This document shows positions 17,440 to 26,042 of a stretch of 64,000 bases of DNA, one piece after another. The stretch lies in the NCBI GenBank assembly GCA_050117475.1, contig JASFMR010000002.1:15537-79536 (forward strand), read 5' to 3'. Position 1 is the stretch's first letter. Every line of letters starts with the position of its first letter. Under the pieces are notes generated by a model. The model did not search any database. It was not told where the DNA came from and saw nothing but the letters and a program-made list of their open reading frames with translations. A program made the position numbers and the translations under genes. Origin of the DNA: Fodinibius sp050117475. GTDB lineage: Bacteria; Bacteroidota; Rhodothermia; Balneolales; Balneolaceae.

Positions 17440-18834
17440 CTAAATCGCTTTTATAAATGCCACCAGTGCATCTCGATCTGATTTTGATAATTGTTCAACA
17501 TATTGTCTGGATTGTTCAGCTTCTCCACCATGCCACATGATGGCTTCCATAACACTGCGAGCCCGACCGTCGTGAAGAAAGCTCTGGTGCCCGTTGACTA
17601 TTTCAACAAGTCCGATACCCCATAAAGGCGGTGTTCGCCATTCGGTTCCGCTGGCCCCAAAATCAGAGCGATGGTCAGCCAACTCTTCCCCCATATCGTG
17701 AACCAACAGGTCGGTATATGGGAATATCGTTTGGTTGGATAGAGCAGGGATTTCATCATCTGTACCTGTGGTGTAACTGGGGATATGGCAGGATTGACAT
17801 CCGGCATCCATAAAAAGTGTTCTACCCTGTTTAACTTCAGGGTCATTCACATGTCGTTTTGCCGGAACGCCCAAGGTCTTAACGTAAAAAGCGGTCTCTT
17901 CCAATATTTCTTGAGAGATTTCAGGATCGTCATCCAATGAATCGGCTGCTTGTGAATTTTGATAAATATTTTCGGCAGAGTAATAGGGAGAGGTGACTCC
18001 CATGTCTTGATTATATGCCGAAGCTACTTGTTGAATGATTGTCGGTTGGTTGGCTTTCCAACCAAAGCGGCCCAATTCCATTTGGCCGGTAGAATCATTA
18101 CGCACATAATTCGCTTTGCCGGAGATTCCGTCCTTGTCGTCATCATTTGGATCGGCATTTGCGAGAATTTGCTGCTCAGGAATGTTTTGCAGTAATCCCA
18201 TCCCGAAGACAGGCGGTGCCGTTCGGACTGACGTATGAAGACCGTTCGGGAGAGGAATGTATGGATTGACAATATTATACGCTGGTTTCCGGAGTTCAAT
18301 ATTGGTCCCGTCTGCTAATTCCTCCTTAATGTAATTGTAGATGACTTCTATATCAGCCTCTGGCTTTTTGCCAAAAACTGATTTGTTTTGAAGCTGTAGG
18401 CCGAAACCGGGAGAAGGAATGGGATTACCGGGTTCATCGCCGTTCTGACTCACGCGAACTAAAACCGAGGAGATCCGGCCGTTATCGAAAAAGGGTTTGC
18501 CCCGGCCGTCATTCACATGGCAAGAAGTGCAGCTGGAATTATTAAACAAGGGGCCGAGTCCGCCATTAACCTGGGCGGGGGCCGTTACAAATGAAGCCTC
18601 AAAATTAGCATCTCCGGCATTGTGTATTTCTAAAGAAGTTTCGCTTAAATTGGGTGCCGGACGAGAAAATGCGGTATTATCCTTTTCATGTACAGTAGCA
18701 GCTCCTCCACTATTTATTTCTTGTTCTGTAAAAGTCGGTTCTGAATTATTATCGGAAGATAAGGTGTCGCATCCGTGGAAGAGCACGGCTGTCGATGCCA
18801 AAGCGATCAAGAAAAAAGATTTTTTAAAGTTCAT
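17440..18834 (-). CDS. Di-heme oxidoreductase (DHOR, DUF1111) lipoprotein
   Basis: A 464-aa periplasm-facing lipoprotein (lipobox FHGC, Cys22). Two c-type heme sites are visible: CTSCH at 102-106 and CQSCH at 346-350. This two-heme arrangement, GLGPLFN ahead of the first heme and the C-terminal FLHDGRA(R)S segment define the DUF1111/thiol-oxidoreductase group related to MauG and di-heme peroxidases. The start codon overlaps the end of the imelysin gene by 11 bp, so they are translationally coupled. Such DHOR-imelysin pairs recur in Bacteroidetes and proteobacteria and are discussed in connection with iron or copper uptake. The actual substrate is not known. Confidence 0.88.
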   Translation of the reverse strand: MNFKKSFFLIALASTAVLFHGCDTLSSDNNSEPTFTEQEINSGGAATVHEKDNTAFSRPAPNLSETSLEIHNAGDANFEASFVTAPAQVNGGLGPLFNNSSCTSCHVNDGRGKPFFDNGRISSVLVRVSQNGDEPGNPIPSPGFGLQLQNKSVFGKKPEADIEVIYNYIKEELADGTNIELRKPAYNIVNPYIPLPNGLHTSVRTAPPVFGMGLLQNIPEQQILANADPNDDDKDGISGKANYVRNDSTGQMELGRFGWKANQPTIIQQVASAYNQDMGVTSPYYSAENIYQNSQAADSLDDDPEISQEILEETAFYVKTLGVPAKRHVNDPEVKQGRTLFMDAGCQSCHIPSYTTGTDDEIPALSNQTIFPYTDLLVHDMGEELADHRSDFGASGTEWRTPPLWGIGLVEIVNGHQSFLHDGRARSVMEAIMWHGGEAEQSRQYVEQLSKSDRDALVAFIKAI

Positions 18835-19897
18835 TTATCAGAGGTTTTATATCTTTTTGCAGTGTTAATAAAACAGTTTGAACAGCCTGTTGGGCATTTT
18901 CGACCCCATCAGGATTATCGGTAATGGCATCCCGAAAGTTACCTTGAATATTACCAATGGTCGTTATGGCGGCATTAATTTCGGCTTTGAAACGCGAATC
19001 GAGTTCGGAGTCGAGTGTTATAACAAAATCTGAAACGCCGGGGCCTTCGCTATCTTTGTAATTGCCCGTATACATATGCAGAATGCTGCGAATATTATTC
19101 TGGAAATCCGTTTTTGAATTGAAACTGAACTGTGATTCCACCAGCGTAGGATCCTGCTGGGAATAAGGATCTCCGATTTTCCCATTGGCAACTTCATCCG
19201 CGATGCCTTCCATCCCACTTATCAATTCTTCAATTGCTGATTTTTGACTCAGATATACGTTGCTGCCATTTCCTGCTTTGGCCAGCGTCTCTACATAGTT
19301 GCCACCATTAGAATTCCATGCAGAGACCAATCTTGACGTTTCTCCTTTCAGACTTTTCGCTGTGGCGACCAAATAGTCGAATTGCCGTTCGGTAAAGTCA
19401 TTGATAGTTTTGTCGTTGCTATCCCCAAACAACAAGTACTCGATCGTGTGAAAACCTTTAAGGCCGGTGTCAAGCCCATCGATATATTCTTTGGCCAACT
19501 CATCACTGCTGGCCAATACATTATCGAGATCCGTTTTGTTAACCGGCCAGTCGTCGATGGCGGGATCGATACCTTCACTTTCGACCGGCCCGATGAGGAA
19601 CCCTTCGGAAGATTCCCAGGGTTCACGTGTGTTTCTCCATTGTTTTTGGGCAGCGTCCAGGTTTCCTTGCGTGGTGTTTTGTTGAAGGGTTTGTACGGCC
19701 GATACCAGTTCGGCAGCGTTGGTATCCAAATCGATATAAGTTTGCAAGATGATGTTGTTTGCTTCATTCTCAAGCATTGGTGAAGCATTATAATCGATGC
19801 CTTGACTTCCAGTGCCATTGTCGGAACATCCTGCTGCTGTGATTAATAACAGGATCGCTATTACAAAGTTTTGGCTGAATGTTTTTGGAAAAAGCAT
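18824..19897 (-). CDS. Imelysin-family lipoprotein
   Basis: A 357-aa lipoprotein (lipobox TAAGC, Cys24) made of helical imelysin repeats. The family metal-site signature GxHxxE appears as GFHTIEYLLFG near residue 145, with the GPVESEGIDP and WPVNKTDLD segments before it. Imelysins were first described as iron-regulated outer-membrane or periplasmic proteins (ICMP, IrpA, EfeO relatives); their fold suggests metal binding rather than proteolysis. It lies 32 nt after the porin gene and overlaps the di-heme oxidoreductase gene, making the middle gene of a three-gene operon. Confidence 0.88.
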   Translation of the reverse strand: MLFPKTFSQNFVIAILLLITAAGCSDNGTGSQGIDYNASPMLENEANNIILQTYIDLDTNAAELVSAVQTLQQNTTQGNLDAAQKQWRNTREPWESSEGFLIGPVESEGIDPAIDDWPVNKTDLDNVLASSDELAKEYIDGLDTGLKGFHTIEYLLFGDSNDKTINDFTERQFDYLVATAKSLKGETSRLVSAWNSNGGNYVETLAKAGNGSNVYLSQKSAIEELISGMEGIADEVANGKIGDPYSQQDPTLVESQFSFNSKTDFQNNIRSILHMYTGNYKDSEGPGVSDFVITLDSELDSRFKAEINAAITTIGNIQGNFRDAITDNPDGVENAQQAVQTVLLTLQKDIKPLINEL

Positions 19898-19929
19898 GTG
19901 AGGTCGTATTGGATTAGATTATTATGATG

Positions 19930-21177
19930 TTAAAATTCGAAGCCAATTCCGGCCGAAAAAGTGTTTTCGATATTGTTATTGGATAGCCCGAGCCAGCGAT
20001 GGGTGTATTGGGCTTTAAATACAATTTCATCGATTGGCTTGTAGTTAAGTCCCCCTGTAATTGCCCGGCGCTCCCAGCGGGGATTGTCGCTGATAATCCC
20101 TTTAACGACCTGGAACATAGAGTCGTAAAATTCATAGCGTCCGAAAACGTCGAGCCGGTCGGGAATTCCCAACAACTGCGAAGTGTCGTAGGCAAGTTCA
20201 CCGTAATAGGAAAGGGCAGCTGATCCCACGGGGGTTCGTTTTACGTTTAGGTTGTTGGATAGATTACGATTCGCATCAGATACCAGATCGGCATTTTGCA
20301 GGTGCCCGTATAATCCCATTGCCCGAAATGTGATAGGGCCTTCCTCTATGTTTAAATGGCCGTCAATGATAGAGACGTAAGCATCGGCATCCATATCCGG
20401 TTTAGGACGATTATCAGCCGAGTTTCCCAAATATCCTGATAAACCAATTTCCCAATCCTCTTTGAGTTCGTAATCCAGGCGCAGTGCCAGGGCCATATTC
20501 TCGGCGTTGATCGTCTCGAACTTGCCCTGCATCCCACGCATCACCCAGTTGGCTGAGCTGAACTCAGTGGCGTCCAGCCCATTTACGAGAGAGAGCGAAT
20601 AGGAGAATTGTTGCTCAGTGCCAATTTTACCAAAGACCTGGAGTCCCGTTTCATACCAGTTCGTCGGAATAATTTCAGCCATTGCCGGAGATTTGAGGGT
20701 AGTAAAATATTCGGTCGGTTCATCTTCGACGGAGACGATCCCAAACGGAATCTTGAATTTCCCAAATCTGAAGTTAAGACTTGTCTTGGGTGAATAGACG
20801 ATATGCAGCTGTTCCACATTAACTTCACCGCCGGATTCCACTTCCGTTTCGAATTCCCCGAACTCTTCAAAGCGGTCATACTCCTTGGTGATGCCTGTTC
20901 CCCCGTGTTCGAATTCAATTTCCCCTTTCAGTTGAAACTGGGCGTTGAAGACGTATCCCGGGTATAGGACGAAACGTTCAACGTCAATGGCATCTCGACG
21001 CGTCGGATCCGTTTGCCAGTTGTAATTGAAATAGTTGATACTTCCATAGCCCTTAAGGCGAAAATGTGCTAAAGAAAGGGGGGGATCGGTTTTCTCGTCC
21101 TCATGATCTTGAGCATGGGCCAAATTAGTAGAAGAGAGTAGCAGAATTATTGCAGCAGCCGTAGCATAGAATTTCAT
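19930..21177 (-). CDS. Porin of the phosphate-selective OprP/OprO type
   Basis: A beta-barrel outer-membrane protein of about 415 residues with a signal peptide ending at LAHAQ. Alternating aromatic and polar strands, the conserved KGYGSINYFNYNW-like first strand, QLKGEIEFEHGGT and FGKFKIPFGI are typical of the porin_O_P family. The last residue is Phe, as in most barrel proteins. A GTG at 21180 would add one residue; the adjacent ATG at 21177 is preferred. It is the first gene of the operon with imelysin and DHOR, so it probably lets the metal or solute handled by these proteins cross the outer membrane. Specificity for phosphate is only a family name. Confidence 0.8.
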   Translation of the reverse strand: MKFYATAAAIILLLSSTNLAHAQDHEDEKTDPPLSLAHFRLKGYGSINYFNYNWQTDPTRRDAIDVERFVLYPGYVFNAQFQLKGEIEFEHGGTGITKEYDRFEEFGEFETEVESGGEVNVEQLHIVYSPKTSLNFRFGKFKIPFGIVSVEDEPTEYFTTLKSPAMAEIIPTNWYETGLQVFGKIGTEQQFSYSLSLVNGLDATEFSSANWVMRGMQGKFETINAENMALALRLDYELKEDWEIGLSGYLGNSADNRPKPDMDADAYVSIIDGHLNIEEGPITFRAMGLYGHLQNADLVSDANRNLSNNLNVKRTPVGSAALSYYGELAYDTSQLLGIPDRLDVFGRYEFYDSMFQVVKGIISDNPRWERRAITGGLNYKPIDEIVFKAQYTHRWLGLSNNNIENTFSAGIGFEF

Positions 21178-21297
21178 CACAACCCTTATTTATATTAATT
21201 CTAAATAGTGGCCGGTGAAATTACATTCTTATTTAGATTAAATCAAAATTAAAATCAATAAAATTTTACTCCCTGAAATAATGGATCAAATGGAAGG

Positions 21298-21930
21298 TCA
21301 GGAGGCCTTTTTGGCTTTTATCAAAAACAATTTCCAGTAATTAAAATACCATTTTTTTCGGCAAATAATTTCGAAACCGGCATTTTGGAGTAGGTGAACG
21401 GTTTCTTTTAGTGAACGGGTATTGATAATTTCTTCCCGGACTTTAAGCTTTATATACCAATTTATCGGCCGGAACCATCCGCTGTTATCCCAATCAAGGA
21501 TTATAAGCTGTCCGTCAGGTTCAAGTAATGTTTCCAAGTGATTGATCGTCCCGGCCTGATTTGGATAGTTATGAAATGCACTGGTGCAAAATATTTTGTT
21601 GAAAGATTGTGGTTCCAAATCAATTGCGTCTGCCCAATGTTCCGTGAACGTTATCCGGGGATTTCCCTTAAACCGGCGCCGGGCTTTTTCAAGCATTTTG
21701 TGGGAGGGGTCGTTTAGAACAATCTTTTTGTAAGGAAAACCCGTGTCGATATATCGTTTTGCAAGTAACCCCGTACCGGCACTTACGTCCAGAATGGTAT
21801 CTCCCGGATCTGCATCTACCACTGATAGTACTTTTTCATGCGTATTTGCTAAATACTCAGCCCAACGCTTCTCATAATCGTCAGCGACGGCATTAATTCG
21901 TTGTACGGTGGAATGGATTTTTTCTTGCAT
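21298..21930 (-). CDS. Class I SAM-dependent methyltransferase
   Basis: A 210-aa cytoplasmic protein with a Rossmann methyltransferase fold. Motif I is ILDVSAGTGLLAK (about 47-59); the acidic end of strand 2 is VLNDPSHKML. The post-I region HWADAIDL and the strand 4 segment FNKIFCTSAFHNY fit the ubiE/type 11 group. The last 30 residues are basic and aromatic. It is divergent from pafA. Substrate unknown; quinone, lipid or a small metabolite are possible. Confidence 0.8.
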   Translation of the reverse strand: MQEKIHSTVQRINAVADDYEKRWAEYLANTHEKVLSVVDADPGDTILDVSAGTGLLAKRYIDTGFPYKKIVLNDPSHKMLEKARRRFKGNPRITFTEHWADAIDLEPQSFNKIFCTSAFHNYPNQAGTINHLETLLEPDGQLIILDWDNSGWFRPINWYIKLKVREEIINTRSLKETVHLLQNAGFEIICRKKWYFNYWKLFLIKAKKAS

Positions 21931-22103
21931 AAGAGCTTCGATTGAGCTACCAATAAGGATTTATTAAATAATAGATAAATCAGGCCTGTACGAACAAGGA
22001 AAAAGCGAAACGCAGCGCTTCTTTTATTACCGAACGGTATATAGTGAAATATATGCGAAAAGCGGTGAACGAAATAATAAAGCCGATCTCTGAACACGAG
22101 AAT

Positions 22104-22117
22104 TTACCTAAAGGTAA
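22104..22117. promoter_or_regulatory. Short inverted repeat between methyltransferase and pafA
   Basis: TTACC-TAAA-GGTAA. Resembles the repeat at 10131-10145. It could be an operator for either divergent gene, but the arms are short. Confidence 0.2.
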
Positions 22118-22140
22118 TTATGCAATTCAAAGTAAGAACC

Positions 22141-22159
22141 CTATTTTGATACAAAATAG
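22141..22159. promoter_or_regulatory. 19-bp perfect palindrome upstream of pafA
   Basis: CTATTTTG-ATA-CAAAATAG, perfect 8-bp arms, ending 49 nt before the pafA start in the expected promoter zone. A dimeric regulator site is the simplest reading. Confidence 0.45.
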
Positions 22160-22208
22160 TCCGATTTTATTACGTATATAAAAAAATAACCCCCAAAAAA
22201 ATTATTTT

Positions 22209-23867
22209 ATGGCTGGAATCTGGAAAAAAGGAGTGTTGTTAATTACGTTTTTATCGTTGGCAACGATTGTACGAGCACAAGAAAATCCAACAAACCAAGA
22301 AACCTCTCTTAATGATGGGGGGCCCAGATTGGTGGTAGGTATTGTGGTAGACCAAATGCGCTATGATTATTTGCCAATGTATTGGACTAAATTTGGCGAA
22401 GGTGGGTTCAAGCGTTTGATTAATCAGGGTTATAGCTTTGCCAATAATCATTATAACTACTTTCCCACATATACAGGGCCCGGACATGCTGCTATCTATA
22501 CGGGAGCAACGCCATCAGTTAATGGGATTGTAGGTAATGATTGGTATGATCGTTCCATTAACCGGAATATATATGTGGTGTCAGATTCCGCAGTAGCGCC
22601 GGTTGGTACGGAACTGGATGCCGGGAAAATGTCACCCGCCAACTTGTGGAGCACAACGGTTACCGATCAGCTAAAATTGGCTAAGCCTGATAGTAAGGTG
22701 ATTGCAGTTTCGATTAAAGATCGTGCTGCTATCCTGCCCGGTGGACATTTGGCGGATGGCGCCTATTGGTATGAAGGGAATTCCGGTAATTTTGTAACCA
22801 GTTCCTGGTACAGAGATCGCCTGCCGGAATGGGTTCAGAAATTCAACCAAGAGGGGCTGGCTCGGAAGCTAAGCAGCAGGACATGGGAACTATTGTTGCC
22901 AATTGATCAATACACGGAAAGCAATTCTGATGATACGCCGTACGAGGGGGCATTTGAAAAAGAAGAGGCGCCTGTATTTCCTCATAAACTGGGAGATTAT
23001 GCAACCGACTCATACAATATCGTGAAATCCTCTCCATATGGTAATACACTGCTCGAGGAATTTGCCAAAAAGGCAATTGATGGTGAGAATCTCGGTAAAG
23101 ATGATATTACTGATTTTCTGGCAGTCAGCTTTTCCTCTACCGATTATGTCGGACACCAATTTGGGCCACATTCTATTGAGCTTGAAGATACCTACCTGCG
23201 TTTGGATCGGGACCTTGCTGATCTATTCGATTATCTCGATAAAAAAGTAGGTAAAGGTAACTACCTGGTAATGCTAACTGCCGATCATGGCGTGGTCGAT
23301 GTACCGGCCGAGTTGATGGATAAGGGCTTGCCGGGCGGCTATTTTAACAGTGGCAAAGCGATTTCCGGCCTTTCTGATTATCTGAAGTCCGCCTATGGGG
23401 ATGGCCAATGGATAGAAAGTTATATCAATCAACAGGTATACTTGAACAGGGAGCTGATTGAGCAACACGATGTCTCTTTGGAAAAGATGCAGAAAGATGT
23501 GGCTGAATTTCTGCGTGGAATGGAAGGGGTACAGGCTACTAACACGGCAAATGATTTTGAGTATAAAGATTATGTCGGCGGTCTGCAGGCAATGTATCAA
23601 AATGGCTTCCACTACGATCGCTCTGGGGATGTCTATATTCAATTGAAACCCGGTTGGCTGGACTCTTCTTATCACACCGGCACATCCCATGGCTCTCCCT
23701 ACAATTATGACACACATGTGCCGCTGTTGTTTTATGGCTGGAATATCCCACATGGAAAAACATCCCAAAAGTCTGTGATTACCCAAGTGGCTCCTACTAT
23801 TTCGGCGATGTTGAATATTGATTATCCAAGCGGATCAAAAGCTAAAGTCCTGGAGTTTGAGGATTGA
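22209..23867 (+). CDS. pafA: PafA-type alkaline phosphatase
   Basis: A 552-aa exported phosphomonoesterase of the alkaline phosphatase superfamily, with a signal peptide ending at VRAQ. It hydrolyses phosphate esters in the periplasm using two zinc ions and a Thr nucleophile. Sequence marks matching PafA of Elizabethkingia: metal Asp48 in VVDQMR, nucleophile Thr89 in YTGPGHAAIYTG, Asn110 in GND, and Lys170/Arg172 in SIKDRAA, the pair that sets PafA apart from PhoA. Later metal ligands are SSTDYVGHQFGP and ADHGV. The C-terminal GTSHGSPYNYDTHVPLLFYG supplies the last His. It overlaps the convergent methyltransferase gene by 26 bp at the 3' ends. Confidence 0.93.
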   Translation: MAGIWKKGVLLITFLSLATIVRAQENPTNQETSLNDGGPRLVVGIVVDQMRYDYLPMYWTKFGEGGFKRLINQGYSFANNHYNYFPTYTGPGHAAIYTGATPSVNGIVGNDWYDRSINRNIYVVSDSAVAPVGTELDAGKMSPANLWSTTVTDQLKLAKPDSKVIAVSIKDRAAILPGGHLADGAYWYEGNSGNFVTSSWYRDRLPEWVQKFNQEGLARKLSSRTWELLLPIDQYTESNSDDTPYEGAFEKEEAPVFPHKLGDYATDSYNIVKSSPYGNTLLEEFAKKAIDGENLGKDDITDFLAVSFSSTDYVGHQFGPHSIELEDTYLRLDRDLADLFDYLDKKVGKGNYLVMLTADHGVVDVPAELMDKGLPGGYFNSGKAISGLSDYLKSAYGDGQWIESYINQQVYLNRELIEQHDVSLEKMQKDVAEFLRGMEGVQATNTANDFEYKDYVGGLQAMYQNGFHYDRSGDVYIQLKPGWLDSSYHTGTSHGSPYNYDTHVPLLFYGWNIPHGKTSQKSVITQVAPTISAMLNIDYPSGSKAKVLEFED

Positions 23868-24492
23868 AAAACGAATGTCCCTTTTGGGCTACAGCCAGAA
23901 AAATTGGGAATGTATTTACTGAACCTTTGGTTTTTTTCTCCATGTGGTAGGCCGTGGCAAATGAAATGTCCGAAAAACCGATCTGCGTCATCATTTTTGA
24001 TAGCTTCTTTCGGTCAAACCCACGGTGGACGTTGGTAACTTCTTTGCCGTGAAATGATCCGTCTTCCTTATCCAGGTCAGCAATGCACAGGTAACCCCCG
24101 GGAGACAGCATGGAGTGAAAAGATTTAAGAATGACTTCTGTATCCGGGATATGGTGCAAGGTCATTTGAGTAAACACAAGATCATACCGTTCGTCAGGTA
24201 TTTCGTCTTCCGTCAGATCCAGTTTGACCGGAGTGAGATTGGATATGTCGCTGCCCTCAATTTTCTCTTTGAGGACATCAAGCATCCCATCCGAGCTATC
24301 AGCCATGGTAATGGATCCAACATCCGGTTGTAGTTCAAAGCTTAACAAACCGGTTCCACAGCCATATTCAAAAGCTTTCATCTTGGGTGACAAAGAGATT
24401 TTGTCTCGTATAGCTTTAGCGATAGCACGGGAACGTTCAATGTGAACCGGATTCTCGTCCCATTCGGCAGCTTTTTCGTCAAACTTATTCAA
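23842..24492 (-). CDS. Class I SAM-dependent methyltransferase
   Basis: A 216-aa protein with motif I AFEYGCGTGLLSFEL (about 40-54), acidic TMADSSDGML and the LVFTQMTLHHI segment of the ubiE/COQ5-like type 11 family. The N-terminus MNKFDEKAAEWDENP is typical of this group. Its last nine codons overlap the 3' end of pafA on the other strand. Downstream, 24493-24691 on the promoter side holds no gene. Substrate not readable from sequence. Confidence 0.82.
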   Translation of the reverse strand: MNKFDEKAAEWDENPVHIERSRAIAKAIRDKISLSPKMKAFEYGCGTGLLSFELQPDVGSITMADSSDGMLDVLKEKIEGSDISNLTPVKLDLTEDEIPDERYDLVFTQMTLHHIPDTEVILKSFHSMLSPGGYLCIADLDKEDGSFHGKEVTNVHRGFDRKKLSKMMTQIGFSDISFATAYHMEKKTKGSVNTFPIFLAVAQKGHSFFNPQTPGL

Positions 24493-24691
24493 CAGTATCC
24501 CCTTGTTGGTATTTTAAAAATGCTTTGTTCAAAAATAAATCAAACAAGTGAAAACTTAAGCTTTTTTTGAAAACATTTTCTTGAATCCCAAAATTCATCC
24601 TAAATAACTGGGTTAGCTGATTGTGATTTGCCCGTGGCCGAATCCTTTTAGAAACATTCATTTGTTAGTGAATCCAAGTAAACAAAACCGG

Positions 24692-25054
24692 CTAAGTGTT
24701 TCCCGGGTTTTTAGAAGCCCCGTAAAATTTAACATTTACTTTCTCATAAGTAATCAGCCCGCCGCCGTTTGCTTTTTTGAAAAGGTCATCCAATTTATTC
24801 ATAAAATTGGTGATTTTTTCTTCTCTGTCTACGATCTCGATTATCATAGGCATATCTTCGGAAAGAGCCACCAATTTGGATTTGTGGACGATACTGTTGG
24901 CTCCAAAGGACATTACGCCTTTAGTAACGGTTGCACCAGCCAATCCTTCTTTCTTTGCAGCATATACTATTTGTTCATAGAGGGGCTCATGATTTAATTG
25001 GTCATATTCTCCTACAAAAATCCGAAGCAGTAAAGTTGTAGCTTCATCAGTCAT
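24692..25054 (-). CDS. DUF190 (PII-like) protein
   Basis: A 120-aa soluble protein of the DUF190 family, which has a PII-like ferredoxin fold. Marks are LLRIFVGEYDQ at the start, YEQIVYAAKKEGLAGATV and the PMIIEIVDREEKI strand. Members are often encoded next to crcB and may regulate the fluoride channel or bind a nucleotide. Here it follows crcB by 4 nt and shares its fluoride-riboswitch leader. The last 25 residues diverge from the usual ending. Confidence 0.9.
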   Translation of the reverse strand: MTDEATTLLLRIFVGEYDQLNHEPLYEQIVYAAKKEGLAGATVTKGVMSFGANSIVHKSKLVALSEDMPMIIEIVDREEKITNFMNKLDDLFKKANGGGLITYEKVNVKFYGASKNPGNT

Positions 25055-25058
25055 AATC

Positions 25059-25433
25059 TTAAAGCATTTTTATGAGAGTTAAGCCGATCCAAACGGCAAT
25101 CAATCCTGCAAGAAGGCTACCAAAGGAATATAGAAAGGCATACCAAAGTTGTCCATCCTGCATAAGGCTGAGAAATTCATACGAAAAAGAAGAGAAGGTG
25201 GTAAATCCTCCACAGAAGCCGGTAGCTAATAATAATCTTGCTTCTCCGGATGCCAGGTTTTTTATTGATAGGCCGTAAATGAGACCGATGATCATACATC
25301 CGAAAACATTGACTCCGAATGTTCCAAATGGAAAAGAGGACAACCAGTTTGACTCAATATACCGAGAAAGCAAGTAGCGAAGCGTGCTCCCGGCAAACCC
25401 TCCACCTCCCACAAGAATTAATGTTTTAATCAT
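25059..25433 (-). CDS. crcB: Fluoride channel CrcB/Fluc
   Basis: A 124-aa inner-membrane protein with four helices that forms dual-topology dimers exporting fluoride. Family marks are GGGGFAGSTLRY at the N-terminus, FPFGTFGVNVFG (with the conserved Asn) and GFCGGFTTFSSFS, which carries the Na+ site and pore phenylalanines. The ATG at 25433 is chosen; an in-frame TTG at 25451 would place the start inside the ribosome binding site and switch helix. GAGCAGGG lies 8 nt before this ATG. Expression is under the upstream fluoride riboswitch. Confidence 0.95.
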   Translation of the reverse strand: MIKTLILVGGGGFAGSTLRYLLSRYIESNWLSSFPFGTFGVNVFGCMIIGLIYGLSIKNLASGEARLLLATGFCGGFTTFSSFSYEFLSLMQDGQLWYAFLYSFGSLLAGLIAVWIGLTLIKML

Positions 25434-25441
25434 ATTGGTAA

Positions 25442-25545
25442 CCCTGCTCAATTAAGGATTAAGCATTATAATGTTCATGTTGTTGAGCAGGAGTCATCAA
25501 CCCCGTTCTCGGAGTGGTTGAAGGTGAACCCCATCACCTAAGCGC
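25442..25545 (-). ncRNA. Fluoride riboswitch (crcB motif) with translational expression platform
   Basis: Read on the minus strand. P1 is AGGTG 25539-25535 with CACCT 25526-25522, closing a loop that begins ATGGGGTT. P2 is CAACC 25520-25516 with GGTTG 25502-25498, capped by CCG-AGAA-CGG. The pseudoknot pairs loop GGGGT (25532-25528) with ACTCC (25494-25490). GATGACTCCT is the consensus 3' end of this riboswitch class. Downstream, CCTGCTCAA (25491-25483) is perfectly complementary to TTGAGCAGG (25451-25443), which holds the crcB ribosome binding site; a G-U pair extends it to 10. Pseudoknot and sequestering helix share the CTCC bases, so fluoride binding should free translation. Confidence 0.93.
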
Positions 25546-25565
25546 AGATAATAGTAAAAATTTTG

Positions 25566-26027
25566 TTAATTCTGAATTTTGACGGGAATCCTCACTGTTT
25601 TTGGGCCGGCATGCTGGAAATCAAGGGTCAGCTCCAGGGAGTCCCCCTCTGCCAAATCATTTTTTAGCTTCATCAGCATGATATGATACCCACCAGGCGC
25701 GATGTGGAGTTTGTCTCCGGAATCGATGATCAATTTTCCTACAGGCCGCATACCTGACTGGCCCGATTCAGTTTCATAGGATTCATGTAACTCCGCTTCT
25801 TGGGAGACGTTACTAGAAGCTCCGGTAAGTGTATCAATAGAGGCCGTTCCGTTGGTAACGGTCATGTATGCTGCACTGTTTTGCCCTTCGGCTCCGGGCC
25901 TTGCCCATCCACCAGAGACCTCTATTTTACCGAGTACTACTTTACGGTTATTACCATTTTTATCTGATTTTGAATTGCATCCCCAAAAGATTAGCGATGT
26001 AAGAAATAAGGCAAATATTTTTTTCAT
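25566..26027 (-). CDS. PCu(A)C copper chaperone lipoprotein
   Basis: A 153-aa periplasmic lipoprotein (lipobox FWGC, Cys17) with the cupredoxin-like PCu(A)C fold. The copper-binding His/Met pattern is visible: ELHE, then GMRPV, then GGYHIMLMKL. The GGWARP strand and AAYMTVTNG are also family hallmarks. It passes Cu(I) to the CuA site of cytochrome c oxidase together with SCO. It follows the SCO gene by 15 nt, in one operon with the CDF exporter. The fluoride riboswitch begins about 20 nt after its stop, so crcB may be reached by readthrough. Confidence 0.92.
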   Translation of the reverse strand: MKKIFALFLTSLIFWGCNSKSDKNGNNRKVVLGKIEVSGGWARPGAEGQNSAAYMTVTNGTASIDTLTGASSNVSQEAELHESYETESGQSGMRPVGKLIIDSGDKLHIAPGGYHIMLMKLKNDLAEGDSLELTLDFQHAGPKTVRIPVKIQN

Positions 26028-26042
26028 AATGTAATTAGTTTA

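Noticed and set aside
21231..21243. ATTTA-GAT-TAAAT upstream of the porin operon as a Fur or DtxR box
   Set aside because: Arms are only AT and 5 bp long in an AT-rich region; too likely by chance to list as a site.
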